This document shows positions 9,770-21,761 of a stretch of 64,000 bases of DNA, in pieces. Both the position numbers and the translations under genes were made by a program. This DNA comes from Rapana venosa (lineage: Eukaryota; Mollusca; Gastropoda; Neogastropoda; Muricidae). Each line of letters begins with the position of its first letter. Position 1 is the stretch's first letter. The stretch lies in assembly GCA_028751875.1 (NCBI GenBank), contig CM054162.1, forward strand, positions 2,573,675 to 2,637,674, in the 5' to 3' direction. The notes below the pieces were generated by a model that made no database searches, was not told the origin of the DNA, and saw only the letters and a program-made list of their open reading frames with translations.

Positions 9770-10080
9770 TGCATGCTAGCAATTGTCAGCAAGAAACCTA
9801 CGTTGAGTTTTCAGTTTAATTAAGCAGAAATTTCTGTTCATGAAAATTTGCTGTTTTCTTTGTATCAGCAATAGCATGACCATGAAAGTCTGGTTCTGTG
9901 TTCCAGCTTAAGTGACTGACAGCTTTCATTAGCCCTTTGTTTTCTATTGCTTTTGTTAGGTGGCCAGGCGGGTTTGTGTTTGTTTGTTTCTTTGATATTT
10001 TTTGCCGCTTTGTGATTGGGTAGCCCAGCGTTCTGTTAGAGAAATAACACATAGCCTGTAACTATGTTTTTTTATCAAGA
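9770..10080 (+). repeat. Repeat module G, copy 1
   Basis: Shares a diverged order of words with 11750-12080: GCTAGCAATTG, GAGTTTTCAGTTTA, AGAAATTTCTGTTC, CATGACCATGAAAGTCTGG and CTTTGTGATT. The two copies are in direct orientation about 1.98 kb apart. Confidence 0.55.
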
Positions 10081-10767
10081 AATTCTATAATAAACTATGA
10101 AACCTGTTTAGCCATGTACTTAAAAAGTGCTTTTTTTTCTTGATAGATTTTATGAAAACATAAATTAAATTATGTAATATGTTATGAAGACATGCTCGAA
10201 TGTTAACACTACAAATAAATAGCACAAAAACCTAAAACGCAATAAGAAAGCAATAATTTACGAAGTAATGATTTATTCAGCAACCCAAACTCACCACCAC
10301 ACCTTACCCCTATGGTCCAATTTTGACACCCCACTACCCACAAATGCCTCACACACACGTTCAAGACCAGTTTGTGAGATAGATAGTAAAGAAAACAATG
10401 TAAACTCACATAAAGCCACACCCTTTCTGAGTTAGTGGATAATAGATTATTGAACAAAGACATGGGCATTAATTTTTTTCCTCCAGTGGGAAGCGGTCTA
10501 TCTTGCTGCATTAAACCATCCTTCCACACTATAATGACCTTCAAACAACATTAAAACACAAGAAAAAAATGCACTAATACACTGGCAAAACCTAGTGACT
10601 CTAATTTTACGTTCAGAAAAGAGAGGGAAATTATTTGATTTCACAGCTGGGCAGTTGTGTTAATTTACATTGAACAGACAGTGTAATGACGTTTTTTTTT
10701 ATTCACAGGGTTTTTTGTATTTCGTTTATTTTATGTTATTGCATTTGGTGTCTTTTATTGTTGTTCT
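10081..10767. other. Unclassified AT-rich sequence
   Basis: No gene recognised. A 111-residue minus-strand frame (10544-10209) has no domain that I can place and no supporting signals. Confidence 0.45.
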
Positions 10768-11160
10768 TGGGGATGCAAGGCTGCCAATCAGTATGAATAA
10801 CATCCCCTACTTCTGAGAATTCTGTCCTAAGAATTCCTTCTGTTTATCTTCCTCATTCTTTTTGCCTTGTTCTTTGTGTCTTTCAGATGAGACTATAAAC
10901 CGAGGCCCCGTGAGCGAACGCATGCAGAACATCTTGCGCTCACGTTAAATCCTGTTCTACTTTTCGAAAGGGTAGGCCATAGTGTGCGGTGGGAACAGAT
11001 GACAAAATTTTACAAAAACCTGCATACACCACGGGGACTAGTGGTAAAAAAGCACATGAGTACTTATTTATTATCCTCGATTATTTTCTTTTTCAATAGT
11101 TCATCTGAGCGCGTTGATGTGTTGCTTTACAAGATTCAGCGCTATATAAATTTAATACCA
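10768..11160 (+). mobile_element. E hairpin fused to SINE-C 3' half
   Basis: An E hairpin (GGGGATG...CATCCCC, 10770-10805) and GAGAATTCTGTCC run straight into the SINE-C core GATGAGACTATAAACC (10886 on). The C 3' part follows, with TTATTATCCTCGAT, and a terminal AGCGCTATATAAATTTAAT. The SINE-C head is absent, so this is either a chimera or two partial insertions that meet. The copy-2 equivalent is about 27145-27528. Confidence 0.6.
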
Positions 11161-11213
11161 TTATTATTAATTTTTTTTTTTTATATTAATATTATTTTTT
11201 ATTATTATTATCC

Positions 11214-11245
<32 letters not shown>

Positions 11246-11285
11246 TCTTATTATTACTTTATCTCATTATTATTATTATTCTTCC
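11160..11285. repeat. (TTA)n microsatellite
   Basis: TTA/ATT array growing directly from the GCGCTATATAAAT retroposon 3' end. About 40 loosely repeated units. Confidence 0.9.
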
Positions 11286-11589
11286 AGTCACTCTTTATCT
11301 TATTTTCTGCCTTCTTGGTCCATTATCCAACTTTTTTGAAATTTCAGGGAATATTAAAACTAGAACAAATTCTCCCTCATGGCCCAAAGCAGGATTGGGC
11401 TGGAACCTGGTTGTCAGTAACTTAATCACATTCACATTGCCTTTCCATTCTATTGCAGACAGCTAATAGTTTCTGGGGTACTTGAAACAGAAGGACACAT
11501 TGCAAACATCTATCCATCGCTGTCTGCAACAATTTCACGGCAATTTACGGGTAGTAGTGAGAAAGGGTCAGGGGTGTAGAACTTGGGGC

Positions 11590-11607
11590 TTACCCCCCCC
11601 CCCCCCC
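11590..11607. repeat. Poly(C) tract
   Basis: An uninterrupted run of C, repeated at 27960-27976. Confidence 0.9.
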
Positions 11608-11749
11608 CTGCCAGTAAATGTTGCTATTTATTGTAGTCTTGTTTTGAAAAGTCTGGTCATTGATATTGTTTTTGATTCTGATGCACACAATGTTGCTGTT
11701 TCTTTACGTTCATTATCTCAGATTTGGCAGCACATGAGGCTAACGAAGA

Positions 11750-12080
11750 TTCCATGCTAACAATTGACCAGTTAAGAAATGGACTTGAATTTTCAGTTTA
11801 TTCGCAGAAAATTCTGTCCTGAAAATTGCTGTTTCTTGTGTTGTAATAGAAAAGCCTGACCATGATATCTGGTCTGCATTGTGCTTCAGTGAACTAACAG
11901 CTCTTCAATTGGCTCTTGATTTTCTCTTGATTTTGCTTAGGTGGAGGCATGAGTTTTTGTTTGGTTGTTTTCTTGATTTTTTTCTTTGTTTCGTTTCCCC
12001 AAAATGGTGGGTTTCGCAGCTTTGTGATTTGTAGCTCGGTGCTACTGTAGATAAACCCTGGGTTGTAACTGTGTTGTTCC
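11750..12080 (+). repeat. Repeat module G, copy 2
   Basis: Diverged direct copy of 9770-10080. The 11-kb duplication ends inside it at 12004, so copy 2 of the duplication carries only its first part (28118-28372). Confidence 0.55.
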
Positions 12081-12848
12081 AACAAAGAAAAAACACTCAA
12101 CATATTCATTTTTCTGGACATGTACATTAAATCATTTTTTTATCCTTTGATTTGATAAGGAAGAAGAAGATTTTTTTGTTTGGGCTTTTCTTTAGTTTTT
12201 TGTTCATGATATAAAGCAAGTGAAATGGAGCCCACACGAGGATAATGTGTAAACAGAAGTCTGACTCATGGGAGCCGAAGGAGACAGACAGTGAAAGCAC
12301 AGTGGACCACTGCCTCCTAGACCTTTGCCATGGCACGCATCGCAGGTCCACACCTCCTGAAGCAGACTTTGATTACACCTTGTATGGAATACCATGCTGG
12401 CCATCACGAAGGAAAACAAGAGAAAGAGAAGAAAAGAAATAATGAAAAGCAAAGTTATAAAGAGGAGAAAAAAAGCTACAAAGGCAAGGAAGAAAGAATA
12501 CTGAATGAAAGAACGGAATGATACAAAAGAAGAAGGGCTAAAAAGACAGAAAGGAAGGATGAAAAGTAAGAAAGTCAGAAAGAAAGATTAAAGTAAAAGG
12601 ACGAAAGTACAAAGAAAGAAAGAAAGGATAGAAAGAAAGGAAAGGGAAGGAAAGGAAGGAAGGAAGGAATGAAAGAAGGATGGAAGGAAGGAAGGGAAGA
12701 AAGAAAAGACCACAAATTCAAAAAGCAAGTATACAGAAGTCAGAAAGACCAAATATGAAAAAAAATATGTATGGAAGGCAGCCCCCTTCACCCCGGAAAA
12801 GTTAAATTATCATCTTTCTACAAAGTAAACTTAGAACTTTTCACAGAC
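12081..12848. other. Unclassified sequence with GAAA/GGAA purine tract
   Basis: 12400-12715 is purine-rich (GAAA, GGAA, GAAG words). A frame at 12245-12442 is unremarkable and not called. Confidence 0.55.
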
Positions 12849-12945
12849 GGAGAGAGAGAGAGAGAGAGGACGGAGAGAGAGACGACGTGAGAGGCTCGAG
12901 ACGAGAGAGAGAGAGAGAGATACACACACACACAACACGCATGCA
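12849..12945. repeat. (GA)n and (CA)n microsatellite
   Basis: Broken GA array followed by a short CA array. Confidence 0.9.
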
Positions 12946-14876
12946 TGTACCTGTGAATTCATGTATTAGTCCTCTTTGTTACAACATTAATGTCTATTTT
13001 CTCAAAATTAGTACGGCCTTATAGCACTTCCCACCAATAAAACTTTCTTTACGCTAATGGATCGAGCTCACCGCCGAAAAACAAAACAAAGACCCCCCCC
13101 CCAAAAAAAAAAAAAAAGCAGACAAAACCTCAAGAAAAAACAAAAACCCGAGCAATAATCACTGAGGCGCTACACGAAACAAAGCAGCACAACCCCTTCT
13201 TGCCAAACAATGGAGGTACAAGTGAAACAGAACGGGCTCCTTGTGTAGCGAAAGAAAACCAGAAGTTGTTTATAGTAGTGGAATCGATTAGTAACAATGG
13301 TCCATGGAGGCATTTAGTGAATCTGAATCACTGTTTTGGATGTATTTAGTCTGAGCAGAGATGTCCAATCCTCAGATGGAGTTTTCGAATGCACAGGTCA
13401 TGGTCCTCCATTTGTTTCACGTTTGGTGGCCTTTCGCTGACTTTGTATGTTGCTGTTTTTGTTTTTTTAGTTTCTGTTTCCCTTTTTTATTGAAAAAAAG
13501 AGGAGTAGTAGCTTGTCTTGTTGTTCATGCTCATAGTATATCATAAAAACTATTCATTGTGTTTTATTGTTTTTCGTTATTTTGTCAACTTTTTTTCTGC
13601 ATAAAATACATGTACGCATTTAAAAGAAATAGTCTCTCGCTCTCTCGCAGACACACCTTTTCGCCATTCGTCTCGTTCTTGCGACTTTGCTTTGACTGAA
13701 GAAGAGAAGAAGAGGACAACCGCTAGTAGTACGGCTCCATTCAGATATAAGAGAGCATCCACACAACACCACACACAACACCATACACGGACACTGTAAG
13801 GTCTTGGCCACTCCTCTCCTCTTGTGGTGTTCAGTCTTCCTGTCTGCTGTCTGCCCACCCCAGCACTGGAGTCCTCCTTCCCCTCCTGCCCCACATTAAA
13901 CTGTAAGTCGGCTCCTGTCCTTACCACACCCATCATTATTGGACAGGCTGCTTTGTCTGTCTGTCCATTCTCCCTGGTACCCGTCTGTCTGCCTGGCATC
14001 CTACTGTCATCGCTTTATCAGACTGGCCACATGTAAGCCTGTCCCCTGTTGGTTTTAGTTAATTATTTGCAGTCATACATTCACCCGTTTCCTTTGCTTT
14101 TGTGTGCATTGGTACATCCTGATCTGAACATTTAGTTAATTAATTCGTTGATATTGTTGTGAAGTTCATTTACTATTCTTTTAGACAATTTGGTTTAGTA
14201 ACTGATCGATTTATCATGAATCGACTTATAAAGATGAACTATGGCTACATGCAGAACAAAGCCAAACGTTCAGTTCTCTCCCTTAAGGTCTACTACATTT
14301 GTGCAATAATCTGTCATCGCGTAAACCATCTGCATAAGAATGCGTTATGGCGTACCAAGTTCCGCAGGCAAGACAAAAACGCTCGTAGAAGAACAAAACC
14401 AAATAGATTTAACAAACACAACAAAAAAAACAAGCTAAACAAAAAAGAGCAAGTAAACAAAATCAGCCTACTGGCTGAACGACACATGTTATCGCTCTAT
14501 GACGGGCACATCAGGTGATAAAACGACACACACTCAATTCATTGGCAATAAACATGTCATTTGAACAACAAAAATATTGTGTATTCCGTTCAATCTGGCC
14601 TATGTTAAGATCGCCAAATGAACATACATATTTCAAGTTTGTTAACCTAATGTTTTAAATAATGACTCAATAACAAGCATCACAGATCACACTGATGCTT
14701 TCTGGCATTGTACATATTTTTTTTGACCATAAACAGCAGACATTGAAAAAGGGTTACAGGCAATGGGATGAGATATGAGATACTTTTCGCAAACTTATTG
14801 CTTTTTTATACATAGATCACATGACTAATGAAAGTGATATCCGAATTCTCAAAAATGCCATCAAGCCCTGTTTTCA
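12946..14876. other. Unclassified non-coding spacer
   Basis: Mostly ordinary-complexity sequence with a short C/A run at 13091-13117. Around 13690-14040 composition shifts to C/T-rich with possible 5' splice sites (CTGTAAGTC near 13901; CATGTAAGCC near 14031), but no matching frame or acceptor makes a gene convincing. A 119-residue Lys/Asn-rich frame at 14159-14518 has no recognisable domain. Confidence 0.45.
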
Positions 14877-15060
14877 GTGAAAAAGCGCAAAACTGAAGTG
14901 GTTATGGGCACGTCACAGGAACCTGTGGACTGGCCAAGAAACGTAACTACAGGGACAGTACAGGAGGGAGACGAAGAGGCAGGACAGAGAAAAACGATGG
15001 AAGACAACATCAGAGAGTGGACTGGCTGGTTGTTTGGAACGACTTTGTACTGGAAAACCG
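14877..15060 (+). pseudogene. LINE C-terminal fragment
   Basis: One frame encodes GTVQEGDEEAGQ followed by KTMEDNIREWTG. The neighbouring frame reads RSGYGHVTGT before it. GTxxGGRRRGRQxKxWxDNIxEWTG is the typical C-terminal block of a large group of invertebrate LINE proteins, also seen at 51935-52249 here. The fragment is short and frameshifted, with no reverse-transcriptase palm region nearby. Confidence 0.75.
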
Positions 15061-15344
15061 AACATGAACATGTTTACAAACAAAAAGCCAGTAGAAGGAC
15101 AATGTATAGTTGTTTGTTCACGAATACACAATAACTTGTTGATAAATAAGCAAAATATCAGGTTGGTTTTTAAACACGTGTGATGATACAAAGCACTCCA
15201 GCAAAAAAACCCCATCCTAAGCGTTCCTTAACAAGAAAAACAGCCACAAAAAAATTGAATCCTCTTAAAACAATGACATAAAGCAATAGAGCATTTCCTT
15301 GTGCATTACATGTACCAACCAAAACAATGGACAATTTGTGATTA
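15061..15344. other. Unclassified non-coding sequence
   Basis: No feature recognised. Confidence 0.5.
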
Positions 15345-15720
15345 GAGAAAAATCGAAAGTAAGAAAGAAAGTACGAAGGAAAAAAAACAGAAGAAAGAAT
15401 AGACAGCTATACAGAAAAAAGAAAAGAAAAGAAAGGATGATGGAGGCGGGAAGAAAGAAAGAAAAATGAAAGAAAGAAAGAAGAAAGAAAGAACAGAGAA
15501 AAATAAGAAAGGAAAACAGAAAGACAGGCAGACAGGACCGAAAGAAAGAAAGGAGGAAGGAAGGAAGGAAAGAAATTGAAACAAGGGAAGGAGGAAGGCG
15601 GATGGAAGGGAGGAAAAAAACACAGATAAGAAAACAGATGAAAGACAGTAGCAAAATAGTCGAGCAATAATGACAGACAAGAAGAGAGAAGGAATGAACA
15701 GCAACACCGATCTTTTCTCT
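15345..15720. repeat. (GAAA)n-rich purine tract
   Basis: Long interrupted GAAA/GGAA array. Long frames in it encode only low-complexity Phe, Leu and Ser. Confidence 0.85.
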
Positions 15721-16460
15721 CTCCAGATGTAAACTCAATTTCAAGTTGGATATGCCTTGCTCTGTTCAGTACTTGGGGTTGTGGCAGTTGTGTCAGAAAA
15801 ACGCAGTGCAGGCAGTGCGGGGGACTGGTTGGAGGGGGGGCGTATCGGCTTCGGCTGTCCATCAGTGTATGGGTGATTCCCAATACACCCCCTCTCAGCG
15901 GTCGGCAGGTGCTGACTTAAGTGCACTGTCCGTAATAAGATTGTCCCTTAGTCTCGGTGTCAGTTTGGCGGGGATGGGTTTAGGTTGAGTAGGGCGTGGG
16001 GGTGGGATGCGTGGGGGGTGGGGGTCAGGCATGGGGGGGGGGCTTGGGAATGGAGGAAGGGTGGGGACTGGTTTTAACTGCTCACGTTTGTTTGTTGTTA
16101 ATTGCTTATATGCCTGTCTTGTTTCTCTTTTTCCCTCTTGTTTGCATGTTCGTTTTGTCTGTCTGTCTGTCCGCCTGTGGCTTTCTTCAGTTCTTACCTT
16201 TGGTTCCATTTCTAGCCATGGTTGTCAGGAATTTTCGGGAACCAATTTTATGTTTTAAAAGTCTTGATGAGTAAAACAAAAGCTGTATTTTAGTCGTGTG
16301 TACATTATCAACCAAACCAACCAAACAATACAAACTCAGAAACCTTACCAGCGGGACCAAAACCAGCAACAAACAACAAAATATATCAGCCAATTTAAAA
16401 CCAACCAACCGGTCAATAGCAAACCAGCCAGGCCAAGCAATCAACGAATATCAAACCACC
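15721..16460. other. Unclassified sequence, G-rich then CCAA-rich
   Basis: 15825-16070 is G-rich with several runs of seven or more G. 16310-16440 is rich in CCAA and AAAC words. No gene recognised. Confidence 0.5.
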
Positions 16461-16531
16461 TATCGCATAGCACAGTGGTTAGTTCTTTGGGTTACGAACT
16501 AAAAGGTCGGAGAGGTGACCCCCTAAAATGA
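16461..16531 (+). mobile_element. SINE-B-like tRNA head fragment
   Basis: TAGCACAGTGGTTAGTTC is a good A box and GGGTTACGAACT follows as in the SINE-B head at 533-457. The B box is decayed (AGGTCGGAGAGGTGACC). No body is recognised after it. Confidence 0.6.
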
Positions 16532-16577
16532 GGCACATGAGCTTTTGCAATCCTCCAGCTGCTCTTATTTTTTATGT

Positions 16578-16935
16578 ATTTTATTTTAATTCTTTTATTT
16601 CGAGGATAATGGATATAAGCAACTTATGTGATATTATTTATCTAGTCCCCGTGTGTGTGCGGTTTTGTAAATTTGTTATCTGTTACCCACACGGCACCCA
16701 CAATGCCCTATCGCTTACGAAAAGCGGAACAGATTTAACGTAGGGCGCAACATGTTCTGCGTGGGTTCGCACACGGGCTGGTTATATTAGTATTATTCCG
16801 AAGGGGACTTTTGGGGAGATGTGGGGAGTCTGCACTGATGTTAGTCCTGGGGAAAAATATCCCCTTGAGCAGGAATCGCATCCGCGGTGGTCGACTGGAG
16901 CGCATGTTCTAAACCACTAGGCTAACATTGTCCCC
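16578..16935 (-). mobile_element. SINE-C, full length
   Basis: In reverse: A box TAGCCTAGTGGTTTAGAAC (from 16925), B box GGATGCGATTCCT (16883-16871), the hairpin AAGGGGATATTTTTCCCC, then a body sharing the SINE-C order and a 3' end with TTATATCCATTATCCTCGAA. The head abuts a poly(C) run (16933-16953). The best preserved single copy of SINE-C. Confidence 0.85.
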
Positions 16936-17395
16936 CCCCCCCCCCCCCCCCCCACGGTCACTCTTACAAAGAGTAACTTTGTTATGGGTTTATTGGGAAG
17001 AATGGGATCAAGGTCGTGTTTCATCCACTATTTGGATGCAGTTGTGGTTGAGATCAGTACTCAAATCTACCTGACCAATACTGTAGGTGTCTGTTCTCTC
17101 CCGGGCTCGATAATTTCGAATAATTTATGATCGAAAGTGTTTAGAGTCAGCCCAGCCCTTGCAAACACTTAGTCTGAAAGCAATGCACTCAACAGCATAG
17201 AGCGGTATATCCTCCCCAGCACCATCACCATCACTCCTCATCATCATTCATCATATCATCATCTCACCATACCTTCCCCATCACCATCACCATCATTATA
17301 ATCATCATCATTCATCGTCAGCGATCATTATTTGCGATGCAAGAAAAACTGTCTCCAGTTGGCTTTGCCTCAGTTGTTCTGGTCTCGTGGGACAG
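16936..17395. other. Poly(C), unclassified sequence and (ATC)n
   Basis: A C run at 16933-16953, unclassified sequence, then interrupted ATC/CAT repeats at about 17218-17320. The 11-kb copy 2 begins at 17396. Confidence 0.7.
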
Positions 17396-17477
17396 TGAGA
17401 TATCCCAGCGCTTAACAACTTTTTGGTTTTAGAATTAAGATTTTCTTTCTGTGTTTATTGATTTTTTGTGTTCGCTG

Positions 17478-17812
17478 TTATAGCTAGGGGACGGGATAGC
17501 TCAGTGGTCGGAGCACTCGCTTTCCCCCAGCCAAGTTAAGCAGCGTCGAGCGTGGTTACCAGTTGAATGGGTGACCGTTTGAGCGCCTTGGCTTCAGTAC
17601 AGTTCCCCCAGTTCACCCAGCTGTAAGATGGGTAACTGTCCTCTCTTAGGGTCATGGAAGTGTAAACCAAGCGAGGGGGAGAGGAGAGGGGGCGACGCCC
17701 TCAATATGCTTGGACCCTAGAGAAGTGATGGTCCTCTGATCGCCTCGCTTCCCTGACCGTTTATGGTTTGGGACACCTTTTACCTTTACCTTTTTTAAAT
17801 AACTTATAGTTA
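17478..17812 (+). mobile_element. SINE-A (tRNA/5S hybrid head), copy 2 of segment
   Basis: Element 17487-17803 with TSDs TTATAGCTA (17478-17486) and TTATAGTTA (17804-17812). It is the same insertion as at 1118-1439, carried along by the duplication. Small indels lie after the 5S-like part. Confidence 0.9.
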
Positions 17813-19168
17813 GATACTGTTTGTTCCTTTCTTTCTTCTTTATCAATGATAATCATTCCCTGAAGATGCAATGCGGATACCTTAACTCATTGAGGCTGTG
17901 CCGAAGCTTAAGATTCGGCAAGACTTACGATTTTTAATAAACCCTTAAAGTATGGTTAATCAGGGAAATTACTTGGCCTGTAGTCGCAATCTTTTTTAAA
18001 ACACAGAGTTGCTTCCTTGACCCTAAGCTTGCCTAGTTTTTTATCGTTGGCCAATTTTCTTTGAATGTCAACGCAAGTGATATCTTGGGATTTCAGGCAC
18101 CCCAGTGTTATGATTCTTTTTAAAAAAAAGTCTGTGTACAAACAGTGAAAATTCACAAGGATTCAGCCGCTTCCGGGAAGTTTTACTTTCGTGAAAATTC
18201 ATTCACATTGGTTCAAGGGGACTAGTTGATGAATGTTCAAGCCATTTAAGATACCAACCCTAATTTTCAAAATTTTTATTTTTCGAATTTCAGTGGACAT
18301 ATTTTGGAAATTTGTAACAAAAAAAAATACATGTCATCTATTAAAAAACTCTTGAAACAATCTCAAAAGAAGACTATAAACTTTTCAATGATATATAATG
18401 AGTATATGTCCAGTATATGTTGGGTAAGTCTGCTGAATTTTTCAAATATAGCCAAATCTCATGCGTCACCACAGAAAATGGCTGGGATCCATTTCACTGC
18501 GACTCCAATGAGTTAAGAGTGAGCAAGAAAAACGGTCGCTACGCAAAATTTATCATAAGGTATCTCCTCTTAGCTCAAGCCAAGGAGGATAAACAAACAT
18601 GATCAGCAGAAACGACACATTGGGAATTATTAAGGCAAATGGCAGTTCCACTTGAACCAGGAAACCGTTCGTCTGTCATGCACTCCTCGGTTTGTACGGA
18701 CATCTGCTACTTTTACGCTTTCTGCTTTTCCAGACCCCATCTTGGGACAGATGGCTTCATGTGGATACCATCTGTCACAACTCCTGTTATTCCTCCAATC
18801 TATCTATCACTTCTTTCCTTCACATCGGCTGTAGCCAAAGTCCTTGTTTGGTTTATTTGTGAACTAGTTATCTTGGTACTGGTAGAATCGGCTCTTTGTT
18901 ATTACTTCGTATCTTCTGTCTCCATAGTTGTGTGTCTTGTTGTTGTTGTCCGTTTGTTGTGGTAGTTGTTGTGTTGTTGGTGTTGTTGTTGATCTTCTTC
19001 TGTTCTTGCTTCTTCTTATTTTCTTCTCTCCTTCTTCTTATTCTTCTTCTTCTCTTCTTCTTCTTCTTTCTTTTCTTCTTCTTCTTTTCTTCTTCTTCTT
19101 CCTCTCTTATTCTTTTCTTCTTCTTTCCCTCTTCTTCTTCTTTTCTTCCTCTTTTCCTCTTCTTCATG

Positions 19169-19203
<35 letters not shown>

Positions 19204-19735
19204 CATCTTCTTCTCTTCGCAAGCCTTCTCAATTTTCTTCGCAATTGTTGTTGTTGTTTGTTGTTGTTGTTGGTCGTTCATCGCAAACCTTTGCAATTCT
19301 CTCTTTGCAATTCTTTGCAATATTCCTCTTTCGCAATTTCTTCTCTTAGCAATTCTTGTTTTGTTCTTGTTCTTGTCTTGTTCTTGTTGTTGTTTGTTGT
19401 TGTGTTCTTCTTCTTTTCTTCTCTTCATTTTACTCAAGTTTCTCAGGCAGCAGCTCCTGTTGTCTGTCATTTAAGTAAAATTGCATGCTCTGCTGAAGGA
19501 ACGCCTGACAGTCAGACCCAGTGCACCTACACAAACACCACCATTTGGACCCTGTCAGCCGGCCCACCAAAGAATCAAAACCAATCAATGTAGATATATA
19601 ATTATAGCGGATAAGAAAACGCCCCTGGAAATAACTCGAATCTTGTAACTTTTAACAAACTGCATAGAAAAGGGTCACTGGCCACGAGAGGAGTGAGTGA
19701 GAGAGTGGATGGAGATGAGAGAAGAGAGAGAGAGC

Positions 19736-19774
<39 letters not shown>

Positions 19775-19944
19775 CGAGTAGGAAGAGAGAAGCAAGTGAA
19801 GAGAAGAGAGAGAGAGGAGAGAGAGAGGGAGAGAAAGTGAGAGAGAGCCATACACACACACACAAACACTCACTATACACCCACACACCCTCACAAACAC
19901 GCACACACCAGATACCGCATACAAAACTAATGTAAAAGGAAACT

Positions 19945-20429
19945 ATGATTCAAGTCCCTGCCCCAAATGCCAATTGCAAGCACGTGCACTGAAGTATTAC
20001 AGGGAGGAAATAGGGCAAGGAATGGAACTCCATTACCAGCTGGGAGCCAGTTCGCCTCTCGACCAGGTACCTGTGGCGGTACTCTGTTTGGCCTTGTTAT
20101 GCTTTTTTTTATGTCTGTTGTTATGTTGTAATTTACTTATGTATATCTGCGTTATAACCTATGTTGCATAACTTTAATTTTCTCCTTTTTTTAAAATTTT
20201 TTAATTTAAAAAAACATTTCGGTCGTATTTTATTTTGTTCTGTTTTATCATTAACTTACTGCCATACCATCATTTGTGCCTCTGTTGTATTCACTTCTTC
20301 TGCTCTGACTAGGGATTTTTTCTTAAATTGTCATTGTGTATTGGACCTCAGCTCTCATGTGATTTTGTTCCTGCACATGGGCATAAGCGCTTTGAAGTTG
20401 GCTCTGCAAGATGAGGCGCTTTATAAATT
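19945..20429 (+). mobile_element. Element F, copy 2 of segment
   Basis: Same as 3580-4064, including the GCGCTTTATAAATTCC end, and followed by TTC and GAT repeats (20430-20573). Confidence 0.6.
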
Positions 20430-20524
20430 CCATTTCTTCTTCTTCTTCTTCTTCTTCTTCTTCTTCTTCCTTTGATGTGATGGTGATAGTGATGATGATG
20501 ATGATGATGATGATGATAATGATA

Positions 20525-20572
<48 letters not shown>

Positions 20573-20624
20573 ATGTTCCTCTTTTTATTTTGCTCTCTGA
20601 TATCTTATTTTACTTGATACGATT

Positions 20625-20952
20625 CTCCACACAGCAACTCCTGTTTTCTGTCACATGAACAACATTGCGTTGTGCTGCCGTTAAGCGCCTGACCGGTCAG
20701 GACTAGCGTATCCGATTTCGCATGGGAAAGAGCGTATACTCTTTACAAATCCTATCTATGTGACTCACCCAAAAACAACATAGGCAGGAACGTTGCACCA
20801 AGAAGGCAGACAATTGACTAGGAGAGGGACAGTGAGAAAGAGAAACAGCAGAAACGAAGAGATTAATAGACAAGAAGGAATTCTTAGCACAGAATTTCCA
20901 GAAGGTAGGGATGCTATTATAATAATGGACAGGTCCCGAATCCCATGGCAGG
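20625..20952 (-). mobile_element. Element E, copy 2 of segment
   Basis: Same as 4262-4592 with small indels. This copy keeps AACTCCTGTTTTCTGTCACA and reads closer to the family consensus than copy 1. Confidence 0.7.
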
Positions 20953-21413
20953 TACTGGGGAGGGTATTGACATTACTTCATATTCTACAGACCCCAGGTG
21001 GCTTTCAGGTTAAGGTTTTACACAGGTGTATGTTTATAGTTGGTTGTTCGTTGTGCTTCTTTCATATTTCGTGTGGCTGCTTTAGTTGCGTTAGGTTAGT
21101 GTCTTTACCTGTTGATTATGTTGTCATTCAACTTTCGTGCTTTCCGTTGCTGTTTTGAATTTTATACTTTCTGTTCCAACGATTACGTTGATTTGGATGG
21201 ATTTAATTAAAGTTGTTTTACAAAGTGGCATTGTTCTTCAGTGATGTGTGTTTTAATCCCAGTGTTGTATACGCATAGATGCAAAAGTAAGTACAGATGG
21301 ATAAAGACTCTAAACTTCGTATTGATTTAGCGTTCCTTCTCCCGGGATGACGGAGACCGCGTTCAGCATTCAACAGTACCTCGCCTTCTGTAACCTTTGG
21401 CTAGAATTCCGCT

Positions 21414-21761
21414 TAGGGGACGGGATAGCCTACAGTGGTTAAAAAACATCTGCTCTCGCAACTCGACGACCATGTTCGATTCCCAGTTCTAAGGGGATAT
21501 TTTCGACTGGGAGTTAGCCATCAGTGCACTCTCCACTCTCCAAAGTCCTTCGGATTGCGACTATAAACCAGGCCGTTGTACCTAGGCACGGGTACATCAT
21601 GCGCAACTCGTTAAATTGGTATGCTTTTTGCAAGAGTTTGGCATCGTGTGCCGCGCGTAGGAACAGACGACAGAATTTTCAAAACCGCACACACACGGGG
21701 AACTGGATGTAAAAGAGCCACATAAGTGCTTATTCCATTATCTCGATATAAAAGGATACAA
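21414..21761 (+). mobile_element. SINE-C, copy 2 of segment
   Basis: Identical insertion to 5053-5400. Confidence 0.85.

Larger units (their letters stand above)
1027..12004 (+). repeat. 11-kb duplicated segment, copy 1
   Basis: It is collinear and nearly identical with 17396-28372 in the same orientation. Kilobases are identical base for base. Differences sit in short patches near 1.21-1.25, 1.49-1.54, 4.10-4.51, 6.74-7.00, 10.69 and 10.97-11.10 kb and are mostly small indels. Hypermutable tracts match exactly: the 29-G run at 6419-6447 and the 18-unit TG array at 8524-8559 have the same length in copy 2. The left breakpoint follows the motif GGTAACAC. The right one falls inside repeat module G after TTTCCCCAAAA. 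It could be a very recent segmental duplication or a false duplication made during assembly. Confidence 0.95.

Noticed and set aside
13824..14036. Exon ending at a GTAAG donor near 14031
   Set aside because: Donor-like words occur, but no acceptor and no convincing protein sequence lie upstream.
14159..14518. 119-residue Lys/Asn-rich protein
   Set aside because: Composition matches local A-rich DNA, no domain recognised, and no promoter or splice support.
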